In this document: piece by piece, positions 44,278 through 52,081 of the stretch
Layout of the letters: the number at the start of each line of letters is the position of its first letter
How positions within the stretch are numbered: the stretch's first letter is position 1
Source of the DNA: Clostridia bacterium
GTDB taxonomy: Bacteria; Bacillota; Clostridia; Oscillospirales; Butyricicoccaceae
Length of the DNA: 64,000 nt
Direction of reading: 5' to 3'
NCBI GenBank assembly: GCA_017408985.1
Contig: JAFQTO010000070.1
Span: forward strand, 81,934 to 145,933
Position numbers and translations under genes: made by a program
Notes under the pieces: model-generated
The model's input: the letters and a program-made list of their open reading frames with translations, nothing else
Databases searched by the model: none
What the model was told of the DNA's origin: nothing

Positions 44278-45510
44278 ATGACTTTGGGTCAACGTATTCA
44301 GGAACTGAGAAAACAGCAGGGTATGTCTCAGGAGGCTCTCGGTGAGGCACTTGGGGTCTCCCGTCAGGCGGTGTCCAAATGGGAGAGCGACAACGGTATT
44401 CCCGCGCTGGACACTCTTATTGCAATGAGCCGACTTTTTGGAGTAACGGTGGGTGAGCTGTTGGGTGTCGAGGAACCGCACAAAAACGGGACCGGCGATG
44501 CCGCTGACCAAGGAGCGCAAACCGAAGAGCTGCTGCGCCGTTACGCCGAGCAGATCCGCGAAAGCAGCGAGCCTGCCCCTTCACCCGTTTTGCGAGGGGT
44601 ATTGATTCTTGCCGCCACGGCAACTGCGGTGATCCTTATAGTGCTGTTTGCACAAATAGGTTCTCTGCGCAATACGGTAAAACTCCTGCGAACCGATCTG
44701 TCACATCTGCAGGTCAACGTGTCCAACAACCAGAATAACCTTTCCGCCCAGATACGCAACACCATTTACGACGTGCTGGCAGAGGAGGCAAAGCTGCTGA
44801 ACACATTCGGGTGGGAGGTAGTGGATTTTGACCCGGGCACTCAGTCGGTGACCCTGAGTATAACCGCCACCATGAAGGAATACGCCGCAGGCAGCAGTAT
44901 GCAGCTGTGCGCACAGTATACAAAGACGGACGGCACTCACGGGCAGACGGTGGGAGACTGGGTAGAGGGTCCCGATTTTTGCACCCGCCTCAACCTGCCG
45001 CTGAACAGCAGCACGGAGATGACCATACGGGTCAGGGATGAAGGCGGAAACATAAAAGAGCAGGTTCTGGATCAGCAGATATACGGGCTGTCTCCCGAGT
45101 CATTTTGTCTGAGCGCGTATAATCTGACAGTACCCTTTGCCATAACCGCCAAAGGCCCGGGCATCACGACCACCACCGTGAGGGCTGAGGATGAGCATAT
45201 CCAGATATATTCGGCACATCCCGAATACGTATATCCCGAAAAAGCCGTGCTGATCGCGTATATAAACGACGATCTGCTCATAAAAGAAACGCTGAATATT
45301 GCTCACTCGGAAAAATCGGATAAAATATTCAATGCCGCGCTGAAAGACGAGTACTACAGCGTCACCCTCAAAAACGGTGACAAGCTGTCCGTCAGACTGA
45401 CCGTGACCGACAATCTGGGCCGTGTGGAGGAGTTTTTTGACTCAACGGAGGTCAAAGACGGTGAGCTGCTGCGCACGCCTATAGAAGTGCCGGCAATTCC
45501 CGCGGACTGA
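44278..45510 (+). CDS. Membrane-anchored XRE-type regulator with extracytoplasmic domain
   Basis: 410 residues: N-terminal helix-turn-helix (LGQRIQELRKQQGMSQEALGEALGVSRQAVSKWESDNGIPALDTLIAMSRLFGVTVGELLG), a linker, a single membrane segment at about 103-124 (GVLILAATATAVILIVLFAQIG), a short coiled coil and a beta-rich outside domain of about 270 residues. This is a one-component sensor-regulator in which an external signal could alter DNA binding directly. Divergent from the ECF operon, 240 bases away. AGGAGG site. No downstream partner before the repeat array. Confidence 0.87.
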   Translation: MTLGQRIQELRKQQGMSQEALGEALGVSRQAVSKWESDNGIPALDTLIAMSRLFGVTVGELLGVEEPHKNGTGDAADQGAQTEELLRRYAEQIRESSEPAPSPVLRGVLILAATATAVILIVLFAQIGSLRNTVKLLRTDLSHLQVNVSNNQNNLSAQIRNTIYDVLAEEAKLLNTFGWEVVDFDPGTQSVTLSITATMKEYAAGSSMQLCAQYTKTDGTHGQTVGDWVEGPDFCTRLNLPLNSSTEMTIRVRDEGGNIKEQVLDQQIYGLSPESFCLSAYNLTVPFAITAKGPGITTTTVRAEDEHIQIYSAHPEYVYPEKAVLIAYINDDLLIKETLNIAHSEKSDKIFNAALKDEYYSVTLKNGDKLSVRLTVTDNLGRVEEFFDSTEVKDGELLRTPIEVPAIPAD

Positions 45511-45549
45511 GGGACGGTGGGGATGGCCGTAATGAAATCCGAGCTATAA

Positions 45550-45715
45550 TGATATATCGCTCACGCGATATGATATACGGTGCTGCCGTATGATATATTT
45601 GCTTTGCAAATATGATATAATATCCGTTCCCCTCATACGCGAAGTGTATATCATCTGCCACGCAGATATCATATCGAAGATATATCATCCGTGACCGCAG
45701 GGAACGGATATCATT
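45550..45715. repeat. Hairpin array A with TGATAT/ATATCA linkers
   Basis: At least six short hairpins in a row: ATATCGC-GCGATAT (45554-45571), ATACGG-CCGTAT (45575-45591), ATATTTGC-GCAAATAT (45595-45613), ATACGC-GTGTAT (45635-45649), ATCTGC-GCAGAT (45653-45667), ATATC-GATAT. Linkers are TGATAT on the left half and ATATCAT on the right, so the array is itself inverted, and ATCCGTTCCC (45622-45631) pairs with GGGAACGGAT (45700-45709). It does not code. The pair with array B encloses a four-helix-bundle gene. Confidence 0.8.
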
Positions 45716-45717
45716 GA

Positions 45718-45748
45718 AAAAAGCACTTGCCTAACGTAAGTGCTTTTT
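45718..45748. terminator. Intrinsic terminator of the four-helix-bundle gene
   Basis: Perfect 11-bp arms (AAAAAGCACTT) with a 9-base loop, 27 bases past the stop codon. Confidence 0.8.
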
Positions 45749-45775
45749 CAGGTACTCAATATTGCTTTGCAGGAA

Positions 45776-46141
45776 TCAACTGTTTGGTATATTTGCCCTT
45801 TCCTTCACGGTTTTGCAGGATGCAATAAGCATTGCCCTCAATGAAGTACACTTAGCTGAGAGTGATCCGTAGGTTTGCTCATCAATATATTTAGTCCTAT
45901 ACAGAAGCTCGATCCAATATCCCGTTTCGCTCGCTTCCTTAAGTGCAATTTCAAGCTTTGAAACAAAATCCTTTTTGCCCTGTGCATACTGAGCTTCATA
46001 AATATTTGCACCAATACTCGTTCCGCTTCTGCCGATCTGATTTGAAACGATAGATTCTTTGTTTGATTTAAGATACTTCACCAATTCGATAATATCTACT
46101 GAGAATTGCATAGAAAGCTCTTTAAGTTTCAGTTCCGACAT
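45776..46141 (-). CDS. Four-helix-bundle protein (S23/Avd-like)
   Basis: 121 residues, all helical: MSELKLKELSMQFSVDIIELVKYL, then IVSNQIGRSGTSIGANIYEAQYAQGKKDFVSKLEIALKEASETGYWIELL, matching the four-helix-bundle family first known from 23S rRNA intervening sequences and related to Avd of diversity-generating retroelements. The basic RSGTSIGAN block is the family hallmark. No reverse transcriptase is present. ATG 46141 chosen (GAGGTG 6 bases before). It lies between two distinct hairpin arrays and beside tRNA-Arg, and is lower in G+C (about 38% by eye) than flanking genes, so it was probably acquired. Confidence 0.88.
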   Translation of the reverse strand: MSELKLKELSMQFSVDIIELVKYLKSNKESIVSNQIGRSGTSIGANIYEAQYAQGKKDFVSKLEIALKEASETGYWIELLYRTKYIDEQTYGSLSAKCTSLRAMLIASCKTVKERANIPNS

Positions 46142-46162
46142 ATTATACACCTCACTTTTTAT

Positions 46163-46192
46163 AATATATCACCGATATGGGACATTTGTAAA
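46163..46192 (-). promoter_or_regulatory. Promoter for the four-helix-bundle gene
   Basis: Minus-strand TTTACA (46187-46192), 18 bases, TATATT (46163-46168). Confidence 0.5.
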
Positions 46193-46194
46193 TA

Positions 46195-46326
46195 AGTGAT
46201 AGGTGATGCAGCTTCGCCGTGATAGGTGATGCGATGCGTTCCCCTCACGCGCCGAAGGCATGCATCACGGGCTACGCCTGCATCACGCACAAAGTGCGCA
46301 TCACGTTCCGCAAGGAACGCATCACT
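46195..46326. repeat. Hairpin array B with GTGATGC/GCATCAC linkers
   Basis: Left part has GTGATAGGTGATGC twice; right part has GCATCAC four times, separated by small hairpins GGC-TAC-GCC, GCAC-AAA-GTGC and GTTCC-GCAA-GGAAC. GTTCC/GGAAC also link the halves as in array A. Same design as array A but a different linker word. Frames through it are not genes. Confidence 0.8.
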
Positions 46327-46327
46327 C

Positions 46328-46366
46328 AAAAATCCCGATTTGTCCTATGGACAAATCGGGATTTTT
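46328..46366 (-). terminator. Terminator of tRNA-Arg
   Basis: 18-bp perfect arms (AAAAATCCCGATTTGTCC) with loop TAT, starting one base after the encoded CCA. Confidence 0.9.
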
Positions 46367-46443
46367 TGGTACGCCCGATGCGATTCGAACGCACGGCCTT
46401 CAGAGTCGGAGTCTGACACTCTATCCAGCTGAGCTACGGGCGC
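46367..46443 (-). tRNA. tRNA-Arg (anticodon CCG), CCA encoded
   Basis: 77 bases read on the minus strand: acceptor GCGCCCG pairing with CGGGCGT, T8-A9, D arm GCTC...GAGT, anticodon stem TCAGA/TCTGA with loop CTCCGAC giving anticodon CCG, T arm GTGCG-TTCGAAT-CGCAT, discriminator A and CCA. It reads CGG. Acceptor pair 1-72 is G-T, slightly unusual. Confidence 0.95.
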
Positions 46444-46496
46444 ATATCAAGTTTTGGTGCGGACACGGCGCAAGCCGTGTCCGCATATAAGCAATA

Positions 46497-47243
46497 TTAT
46501 TCGGCTTTGGGTGCGGCAGGCTTTTTGCCCTGACCGCCTCTGGAGCCTCTGCGGCGGCGGTAGTTATTGTGGTAACCGCTCTTTCTGCCGCCCGACTGTG
46601 CGGGAGCAGATGCAGACACGCCGTCGGGAACGATAACTACCTTGCGGTTAGGCTCGGAGCCTGTGGAGTGGGTGGTGACACCGGGCATCTCCTGCAGTAT
46701 GGCGTGGATGACTCTGCGCTCGTTGGCAGGCATAGAGTCAAGCGCAACGGGCTTTTTATACTTGACAGCCTTTTCCGCCATCTTCTTGGCGAGGCTCTCA
46801 AGAGAGTCTTCTCTGCGGCTGCGGTAGTTCTCAGCATCGATGACCACGCGCCAATGCTCGTCTTCTTCACGGTTGGCAACGATGGTGGTCAGATACTGGA
46901 TAGCGTCCAGAGTCTCGCCCCGTCTGCCGATGACGACGTTCATATTGTCGCCCGACAGCTCCATATTGATGACCTTGTTGTCAAGATCCTCGCTGACCTT
47001 GACGGAGCAGGGTGTGCCGAAGCGGTAGAGGATACCCTCGGCAAACTCCTTTGCCTTGCTTGTGGGGGTGGTCTCGTATTCGACCTTTACCAGCGCTTTC
47101 TGCTTACCGAAGCCCAAGAAGCCCGATTTGGGCTGCTCAAGCACTTCAACAGAAACGTCGTCTCTGTCACAGCCGAGCATCAGAAGGGCGTTTTCGATAG
47201 CTTCTTCTATGGTATTCCCCTTTGTTTCTATTACCTTTTTCAT
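46497..47243 (-). CDS. jag: RNA-binding protein KhpB/Jag (SpoIIIJ-associated)
   Basis: 248 residues: Jag_N domain (VIETKGNTIEEAIENALLMLGCDRDDVSVEVLEQPKSGFLGFG), KH domain (NMNVVIGRRGETLDAIQYLTTIVAN), R3H domain (KPVALDSMPANERRVIHAILQEMPGVTTHSTG) and an unusually long Gly/Arg-rich tail (GGRKSG...RRRRGSRGGQGKK) that should bind RNA non-specifically. KhpB works with KhpA in sRNA/mRNA regulation of envelope and division. ATGA overlap with yidC. Confidence 0.95.
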   Translation of the reverse strand: MKKVIETKGNTIEEAIENALLMLGCDRDDVSVEVLEQPKSGFLGFGKQKALVKVEYETTPTSKAKEFAEGILYRFGTPCSVKVSEDLDNKVINMELSGDNMNVVIGRRGETLDAIQYLTTIVANREEDEHWRVVIDAENYRSRREDSLESLAKKMAEKAVKYKKPVALDSMPANERRVIHAILQEMPGVTTHSTGSEPNRKVVIVPDGVSASAPAQSGGRKSGYHNNYRRRRGSRGGQGKKPAAPKAE

Positions 47244-48082
47244 TTTTTCACTTTTCCTTCAGCTTCTTTTTCCATGATCTTTGCGAATACCACCTCGCTG
47301 GCAGCACCAAACACATTGTTGCTGATCCAGTACAGACTGAGACCTGCGGGGAGGACGAATCCAAAGTACAGGGACATAAGAGGCATCATAATATACATCA
47401 TTTTGTTGCTCTGTGCGGCTGCGGGATTGTCACCCATGGTTCTGCGCTGCAGTCTGGTGGTCACATAGGTCTGACCGAGAGCGGTGAGGCAGGAGACGAT
47501 GGGCATTACCCAAAGCAGGTTGAGCTTCTTGAATGCGGGGTTGGCGGCAAGGTCGATACCAAGGAAGTTGAAGTCAACGCGCATAACGTTGTCGGAGATA
47601 TCTTTGATGAGATCAAAGTTATTGAACATCTGACCTGCCAGAGAGATCTGTGCGCCGTAACCTGTGCTGAGTTCGACACCGAGTGCCTCTGCAACAGCGG
47701 ATATCTCGTCAGCCGAAAGCTGCATAAAATAGGACAGAGGCTGAGAGATGACGTAATAAAGACCCAGCATAATAACAAGTGTGATGAGCATAGTGCCGCA
47801 GCCTGCCGTGGGAGATACGCCCTCACGGTCATAAAGAGCGGTCAGCTCTTCGTTCATCCTGGTCTTGTCGTTGTAATACTTCTTCTGAATAGCCTGAATC
47901 TTAGGCTGCAGGCGCTGGGTAGCCTGCATGGAACGCTTCTGCTTGAGGGTCAGAGGAGACATGATCACCTTGACCAGCAGGGAGAAAAGGATAATGCAGA
48001 CACCGTAGTTGCCGATAAGCTCATACATAAAGCGCATGATATATCCGAAAGGTGTTGCAATAAGTCCGAGTAATCCTTGCAT
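47240..48082 (-). CDS. yidC: Membrane protein insertase YidC/SpoIIIJ
   Basis: 280 residues with five membrane segments: ILFSLLVKVIMSPLTLKQKRSMQATQRLQPKIQAIQKKYYNDK is the conserved first transmembrane helix and helical hairpin, followed by AGCGTMLITLVIMLGLYYVISQPL and two C-terminal pairs. The hydrophilic-groove residue, Arg in Bacillus SpoIIIJ, appears to be Lys here. No lipobox Cys at the N-terminus, so it is not a lipoprotein. ATG 48082 chosen (GAAGGAG upstream). It inserts membrane proteins with SecYEG or alone and supports sigma-G activation in sporulation. Confidence 0.95.
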   Translation of the reverse strand: MQGLLGLIATPFGYIMRFMYELIGNYGVCIILFSLLVKVIMSPLTLKQKRSMQATQRLQPKIQAIQKKYYNDKTRMNEELTALYDREGVSPTAGCGTMLITLVIMLGLYYVISQPLSYFMQLSADEISAVAEALGVELSTGYGAQISLAGQMFNNFDLIKDISDNVMRVDFNFLGIDLAANPAFKKLNLLWVMPIVSCLTALGQTYVTTRLQRRTMGDNPAAAQSNKMMYIMMPLMSLYFGFVLPAGLSLYWISNNVFGAASEVVFAKIMEKEAEGKVKK

Positions 48083-48086
48083 TTGT

Positions 48087-48326
48087 TCAGCTCCTTCTTC
48101 TGAGGGTGAAATGTTCAGGGACGGGGTCATATCCACCCTTGAACAGCGGATTGCATCTGCCTATACGGCAGATTGTCAGCACCACGCCGCGAAGGGCACC
48201 ATGGCGCTCTATCGCCTCTATTGCATACTCGGAACAGGTGGGTCTGAACCGACAGGTAGGATACCTTTTGAGAGGCGAGAGATATTTGCGATAAAGCCTG
48301 ACCAGCCAGATGAGGACGGTTTTCAT
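48087..48326 (-). CDS. yidD: Membrane protein insertion efficiency factor YidD
   Basis: 79 residues, with the entire family core: [27 protein letters not shown] and [15 protein letters not shown]. Basic amphipathic peptide thought to help YidC substrates insert. Overlaps rnpA by 4 bases and ends 4 bases before yidC. Confidence 0.96.
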   Translation of the reverse strand: MKTVLIWLVRLYRKYLSPLKRYPTCRFRPTCSEYAIEAIERHGALRGVVLTICRIGRCNPLFKGGYDPVPEHFTLRRRS

Positions 48327-48661
48327 ATCAGCACTCCAAGGCGCGCAAAAGCATCCCGCATATCCTGCATCAGTGCGCTGAAATCAGCGTGCTCACTTGC
48401 AGAGCGGGCTGCAATAACGATATCAAATCCAGTCTGCAGGCTGTCCTCCGACAGTCTGTACGCTTCGCGCAGACGGCGGCGGATACGGTTGCGCGTGACC
48501 GCGCAGCCCAGCTTTGTCGACACGGTAAAACCCAGGCGGTTTACCGTTTTGAGGCGGTTTTTGCCCACGTAGACTACCATAGTCCTGCAGGAAACCTGCC
48601 TGCCGCGCCTGTATAGGGCGCGAAAAATGAAGTTCTGGGTAAGAGAGTCTGTCTTCTTCAT
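48323..48661 (-). CDS. rnpA: Ribonuclease P protein component
   Basis: 112 residues with [26 protein letters not shown], the RNR motif that binds RNase P RNA and pre-tRNA leader. Begins [10 protein letters not shown] at 48661 with GGAGG upstream; the frame open further upstream is not translated. Confidence 0.95.
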   Translation of the reverse strand: MKKTDSLTQNFIFRALYRRGRQVSCRTMVVYVGKNRLKTVNRLGFTVSTKLGCAVTRNRIRRRLREAYRLSEDSLQTGFDIVIAARSASEHADFSALMQDMRDAFARLGVLI

Positions 48662-48686
48662 CTTATCCTCCCGCATTTTCTTAGAA

Positions 48687-48739
48687 GCGGCAACGGTGCT
48701 TTGCCGCCGTTAAAAATTAAGACCGCGGGAGGCGGTCTT
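48687..48739 (-). terminator. Two hairpins between rpmH and rnpA
   Basis: AAGACCGC-GCGGTCTT (48719-48739) followed on the minus strand by AATTTTTAAC, then GCGGCAA-TTGCCGC (48687-48707). The first is a likely attenuator letting rpmH exceed rnpA. Confidence 0.65.
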
Positions 48740-48750
48740 GATTCTGCCGA

Positions 48751-48885
48751 TTAGTGGGTCAGACGAGCTCTGCCCTTGGCACGACGGCGAGCCAGAACTT
48801 TTCTGCCGTTGGCAGTCTGCATTCTGCTTCTGAAGCCGTGAACCTTGCTGCGCTGTCTCTTCTTGGGCTGATAAGTACGAACCAT
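48751..48885 (-). CDS. rpmH: 50S ribosomal protein L34
   Basis: 44 residues, [22 protein letters not shown]...ARLTH, a full-length L34. Start at 48885 with GGGAGG 8 bases upstream; the longer open frame upstream is not used. Normally next to dnaA and oriC, but no dnaA gene or TTATCCACA boxes follow here. Confidence 0.97.
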   Translation of the reverse strand: MVRTYQPKKRQRSKVHGFRSRMQTANGRKVLARRRAKGRARLTH

Positions 48886-49082
48886 AGTTACACCTCCCGA
48901 ATTAGCTGTCATTAGCACCGCTACACCTTCGCAAAAAAGCATAGCGCTGCCAATGCCGCATTGAGTATTATAACCCATCCTGCCGCACAATGTCAATAGA
49001 AAAATTCAAAAGCTACGTACTTGCAAACGAATAACCGGTGTGTTACTATTAAAATACTATAAAAAAGGAGGGAACTGCACCT

Positions 49083-50192
49083 ATGAAGCTAAAAAGAATA
49101 GCCGCCGCGGCAGTATGCGTCTGTCTGCTTTTGTGTGTGCTGCCCCTTTTTTCGGTGTCAAGCGCCTTTGAGGGCGTGGCGTTTCTGGTCATCAACAACG
49201 TCGTTTTGCGCCCTATGAGCGCCGACAGTATGCCTGCATTTATCGGCAAAGAGGTGTATATCCCTTACAGCGCTCTTGAGAATTTCACCACAGTCAGCCA
49301 TCAGTACGATGCCCGACGCGAACAGCTGTGCATCTACAACGACAGCGGATATCTGATGTTCGATCTGGCAAACGATACCGCCTATGACGAGCAGGGCGAG
49401 AGAGTGGATTTTTCCGCGCTGTATCTCAACGGCACCGTATACATCCCCGTCAACACCACCTGTGACAAATTCGGTATCTATCACTCGGTATCCATTCTCA
49501 GCCTGCTGGCGCCTATGGTGCGTATCCACGAGGGCGAGCTGGTTGCCACCGACATAGACTTCACCTCCAGGCTCTATTCGCTGTTTTCTTCCACCTACAG
49601 CGAGTTTGTCGAAAACAACGAGCTTCCCGTAGAGCCCATCGAGTATACCCCCTCAATAAGAGCGGCGTATCTTGCGTTTTGCGGTGATCCCGCGCTTTGG
49701 ACAGAGGATATTATTGACTCGTTCAGCGGTGTCAGCGCCTGCTTCTTCCTCACGGAGCAGGAGATAGGCGCAAACGGCGGCTTTGTCAGGCAGGCCTCCG
49801 CCTCGGGACATACCGTGGGGTTTATGCTTGATCCTCAGTCGGATATAACCCTGACACAGCAGTATCGGGATGCAAACAGCGCTCTGTCCATGGAGTGCAG
49901 TCTGGTAAGCCGCGTGGTGACCATAAAGGGCGGCTCGGGCAGTCTCACACCCGATCAGCTGTCCGAGCTTATATCTCTGGGGGTGCGTATATGGGATCTT
50001 TCTCCGTGCGGCACCGATATGAGTATAAACGAGCTGCTTCTTTATAAGTCCGAGGGGCAGGCACCCGTCTTCGCTTTTGAGGCGGGAGGACAAACAGCGG
50101 AGTTTATCGTCAGGTTTCTTGAGGATACAAGCTACGTTTTTTCGCCCGTTTACGACTGGACGCGGCCCGTCAATTACGTGGGAATATACTGA
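49083..50192 (+). CDS. Secreted protein with copper-amine-oxidase-N-like start
   Basis: 369 residues: signal peptide (RIAAAAVCVCLLLCVLPLFSVSSA, cleavage after about residue 28), then a region resembling the Cu_amine_oxidN1/stalk domain (VAFLVINNVVLRPM, AFIGKEVYIPYSALENF, YLNGTVYIPVN), an S/T/E-rich linker, and a C-terminal domain (ASGHTVGFMLDPQSDITLTQQYRDAN, LISLGVRIWDLSP) that recalls polysaccharide-deacetylase-like barrels without a visible metal triad. Function unknown. AGGAGG lies 11 bases before the ATG. Monocistronic. Confidence 0.75.
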   Translation: MKLKRIAAAAVCVCLLLCVLPLFSVSSAFEGVAFLVINNVVLRPMSADSMPAFIGKEVYIPYSALENFTTVSHQYDARREQLCIYNDSGYLMFDLANDTAYDEQGERVDFSALYLNGTVYIPVNTTCDKFGIYHSVSILSLLAPMVRIHEGELVATDIDFTSRLYSLFSSTYSEFVENNELPVEPIEYTPSIRAAYLAFCGDPALWTEDIIDSFSGVSACFFLTEQEIGANGGFVRQASASGHTVGFMLDPQSDITLTQQYRDANSALSMECSLVSRVVTIKGGSGSLTPDQLSELISLGVRIWDLSPCGTDMSINELLLYKSEGQAPVFAFEAGGQTAEFIVRFLEDTSYVFSPVYDWTRPVNYVGIY

Positions 50193-50209
50193 GAGGCACA
50201 CTCAAACAG

Positions 50210-50240
50210 CACCGGGATGCAAGTCCCGGTGTTATTTTGT
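50210..50240 (+). terminator. Intrinsic terminator
   Basis: CACCGGGA-TGCAAG-TCCCGGTG followed by TTATTTTGT, just past the secreted-protein gene. Confidence 0.8.
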
Positions 50241-50259
50241 AAACTTTTTGGGAATATAC

Positions 50260-50288
50260 TTGCACACCCGTTCACAAAGCACTAAAAT
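50260..50288 (+). promoter_or_regulatory. Promoter of the ABC exporter operon
   Basis: TTGCAC (50260-50265), 17 bases, TAAAAT (50283-50288), 48 bases before the ATG at 50336. Confidence 0.55.
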
Positions 50289-50335
50289 ATTAAGGTCTTT
50301 ATATTACAAATAGGTAATGGGAGGAATTGCCAGAT

Positions 50336-52081
50336 ATGATAAGGCGGCTTGCCCGATGTATTCGGGGATATAAATGGGCAGCTATACTCAGCCCCCTCAC
50401 TATGATAGGCGAGGTGTCTATGGAGGTCACCATTCCCCTGATAATGGCTGACCTGTACGACTACGGTATAGTGCTTCAGGATATGCATACGGTGATCACC
50501 AAATCCCTGCTTTTGGTGCTGTGCGCCGCTGCATCTTTGTGTTTCGGCTGTGCGTCGGCGGTATTCGCGTCAAAGGCGGGCACGGGTTTTGCAAAAAACC
50601 TTCGCCACGATATGTATCACCACATACAGAGCTACAGTTTTTCTAACATCGATAAGTTTTCCACGCCCTCTATCGTCACACGTCTGACCAGCGACGTGGC
50701 GCGGCTTCAGATGGCGTTTCAGATGACCATCCGTATGTTCGTGCGCACACCTATGATGCTTATTCTGTCGCTTATTATGGCTATGCGCATCAGCGTGCGC
50801 CTCAGCATGGTCTACTGCGTGGCTATTCCCATACTTGCTACTTTGCTCGTGCTTCTTCTGCCCCGCGTATTCAAGATATTCGACCGTGTATTCAAGACCT
50901 ACGACCGCTTAAACGGCGTGGTGCAGGAGAACGTTCACGGTGTGCGTGTGGTAAAAGCGTTCGTCCGCGAGGAGCGTGAGGTTGAAAAGTTCACCGACGT
51001 TTCCGCCTCTATCTACAAGGACTTTTCCAAGGCAGAGAAGATACTCGCGTTCAACAACCCCGTTATGCAGGCCTGCGTATACGTGTGTATGATCGCTATA
51101 TCCTGGTTCGGCGCACATATGATAATGGCGTCGGGCAACAACCCCGAAATAGGTCTCAGCACCGGTCAGTTAAGCTCAATGTTCACCTATACCACCCAGA
51201 TACTGTCCACCCTGATGGGGTTGAGTATGGTATTCGTTATGCTGACTATGAGCCGTGCGCCTATGCGCCGCTGCTATGAGATACTTATTGAAACGCCCGA
51301 TCTCAACTCTCCCGAAGAGTGCGTGCGTGAAGTCCAGGACGGCTCCATAACATTCGAGAACGTCGGTTTCAGCTACTCCAAGAGCGCAAAACGGCTTGCT
51401 CTCTCGGAGGTCGACCTGCACATTCCCTCGGGTGCTACCGTGGGCATACTGGGCAGCACCGGCTCGTCCAAATCCACCCTGGTACAGCTTATCCCCCGTC
51501 TGTACGACGTTACCGAAGGCACGCTCAAAGTCGGCGGCGTGGACGTGCGCGACTATGACCTCAAGACCCTTCGCGACAACGTGGCAATGGTACTGCAGAA
51601 GAACGAGCTGTTCTCGGGCAGCATAAAAGAAAACCTCCGCTGGGGCAACGAGCACGCCACCGACGAGGAAATGGTCCGCGCCTGCACCCTTGCCTGCGCA
51701 GACGGGTTCATAAGCTCCTTCCCCGACGGCTACGACACCCATATCGAGCAGGGCGGCACCAATCTTTCGGGCGGACAGAAGCAGAGACTGTGCATTGCCC
51801 GCGCTCTGCTCAAAGACCCCAAGATACTCATACTTGACGACTCCACCTCGGCTGTGGATACTCACACCGACGCGCTTATACGCAAAGCATTCCGTGAGGA
51901 TATCCCCCACATCACCAAGCTTATTATCGCACAGCGAATAGCTTCGGTGCAGGATGCCGATATGATACTCATAATGGACAACGGCAAGATAGCCGCCTGC
52001 GGCACCCACGAGCAGCTGATGCAAAGCTCAACTATCTATCAGGAAGTATACTACTCCCAGCAGAAAGGAGGAGATGAGTAA
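50336..52081 (+). CDS. ABC exporter half-transporter with degenerate ATP site (subunit 1)
   Basis: 581 residues: type IV exporter membrane domain (six helices, to about 310) plus nucleotide-binding domain. Walker A reads GSTGSSKST (Gly of GxGKS replaced by Ser), Walker B ends ILILDDSTSAVD (Asp in place of the catalytic Glu) and the switch His is Gln (IIAQRIASV); the LSGGQ signature is intact. This is the degenerate-site subunit of a heterodimer such as TM287/288 or BmrCD. ATG 50336 chosen; GGGAGG lies 11 bases upstream. One-base overlap with the next gene. Confidence 0.93.
   Translation: MIRRLARCIRGYKWAAILSPLTMIGEVSMEVTIPLIMADLYDYGIVLQDMHTVITKSLLLVLCAAASLCFGCASAVFASKAGTGFAKNLRHDMYHHIQSYSFSNIDKFSTPSIVTRLTSDVARLQMAFQMTIRMFVRTPMMLILSLIMAMRISVRLSMVYCVAIPILATLLVLLLPRVFKIFDRVFKTYDRLNGVVQENVHGVRVVKAFVREEREVEKFTDVSASIYKDFSKAEKILAFNNPVMQACVYVCMIAISWFGAHMIMASGNNPEIGLSTGQLSSMFTYTTQILSTLMGLSMVFVMLTMSRAPMRRCYEILIETPDLNSPEECVREVQDGSITFENVGFSYSKSAKRLALSEVDLHIPSGATVGILGSTGSSKSTLVQLIPRLYDVTEGTLKVGGVDVRDYDLKTLRDNVAMVLQKNELFSGSIKENLRWGNEHATDEEMVRACTLACADGFISSFPDGYDTHIEQGGTNLSGGQKQRLCIARALLKDPKILILDDSTSAVDTHTDALIRKAFREDIPHITKLIIAQRIASVQDADMILIMDNGKIAACGTHEQLMQSSTIYQEVYYSQQKGGDE

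Noticed and set aside
45776..46141. Avd accessory gene of a diversity-generating retroelement
   Set aside because: No reverse transcriptase, template repeat or variable repeat pair lies nearby.
45550..46326. CRISPR array
   Set aside because: Units are small hairpins of varied sequence with 5-8 base linkers, not 23-47 base repeats with unique spacers; no cas genes.
48886..49082. Replication origin next to rpmH
   Set aside because: No dnaA gene and no TTATCCACA-type boxes visible in the gap.
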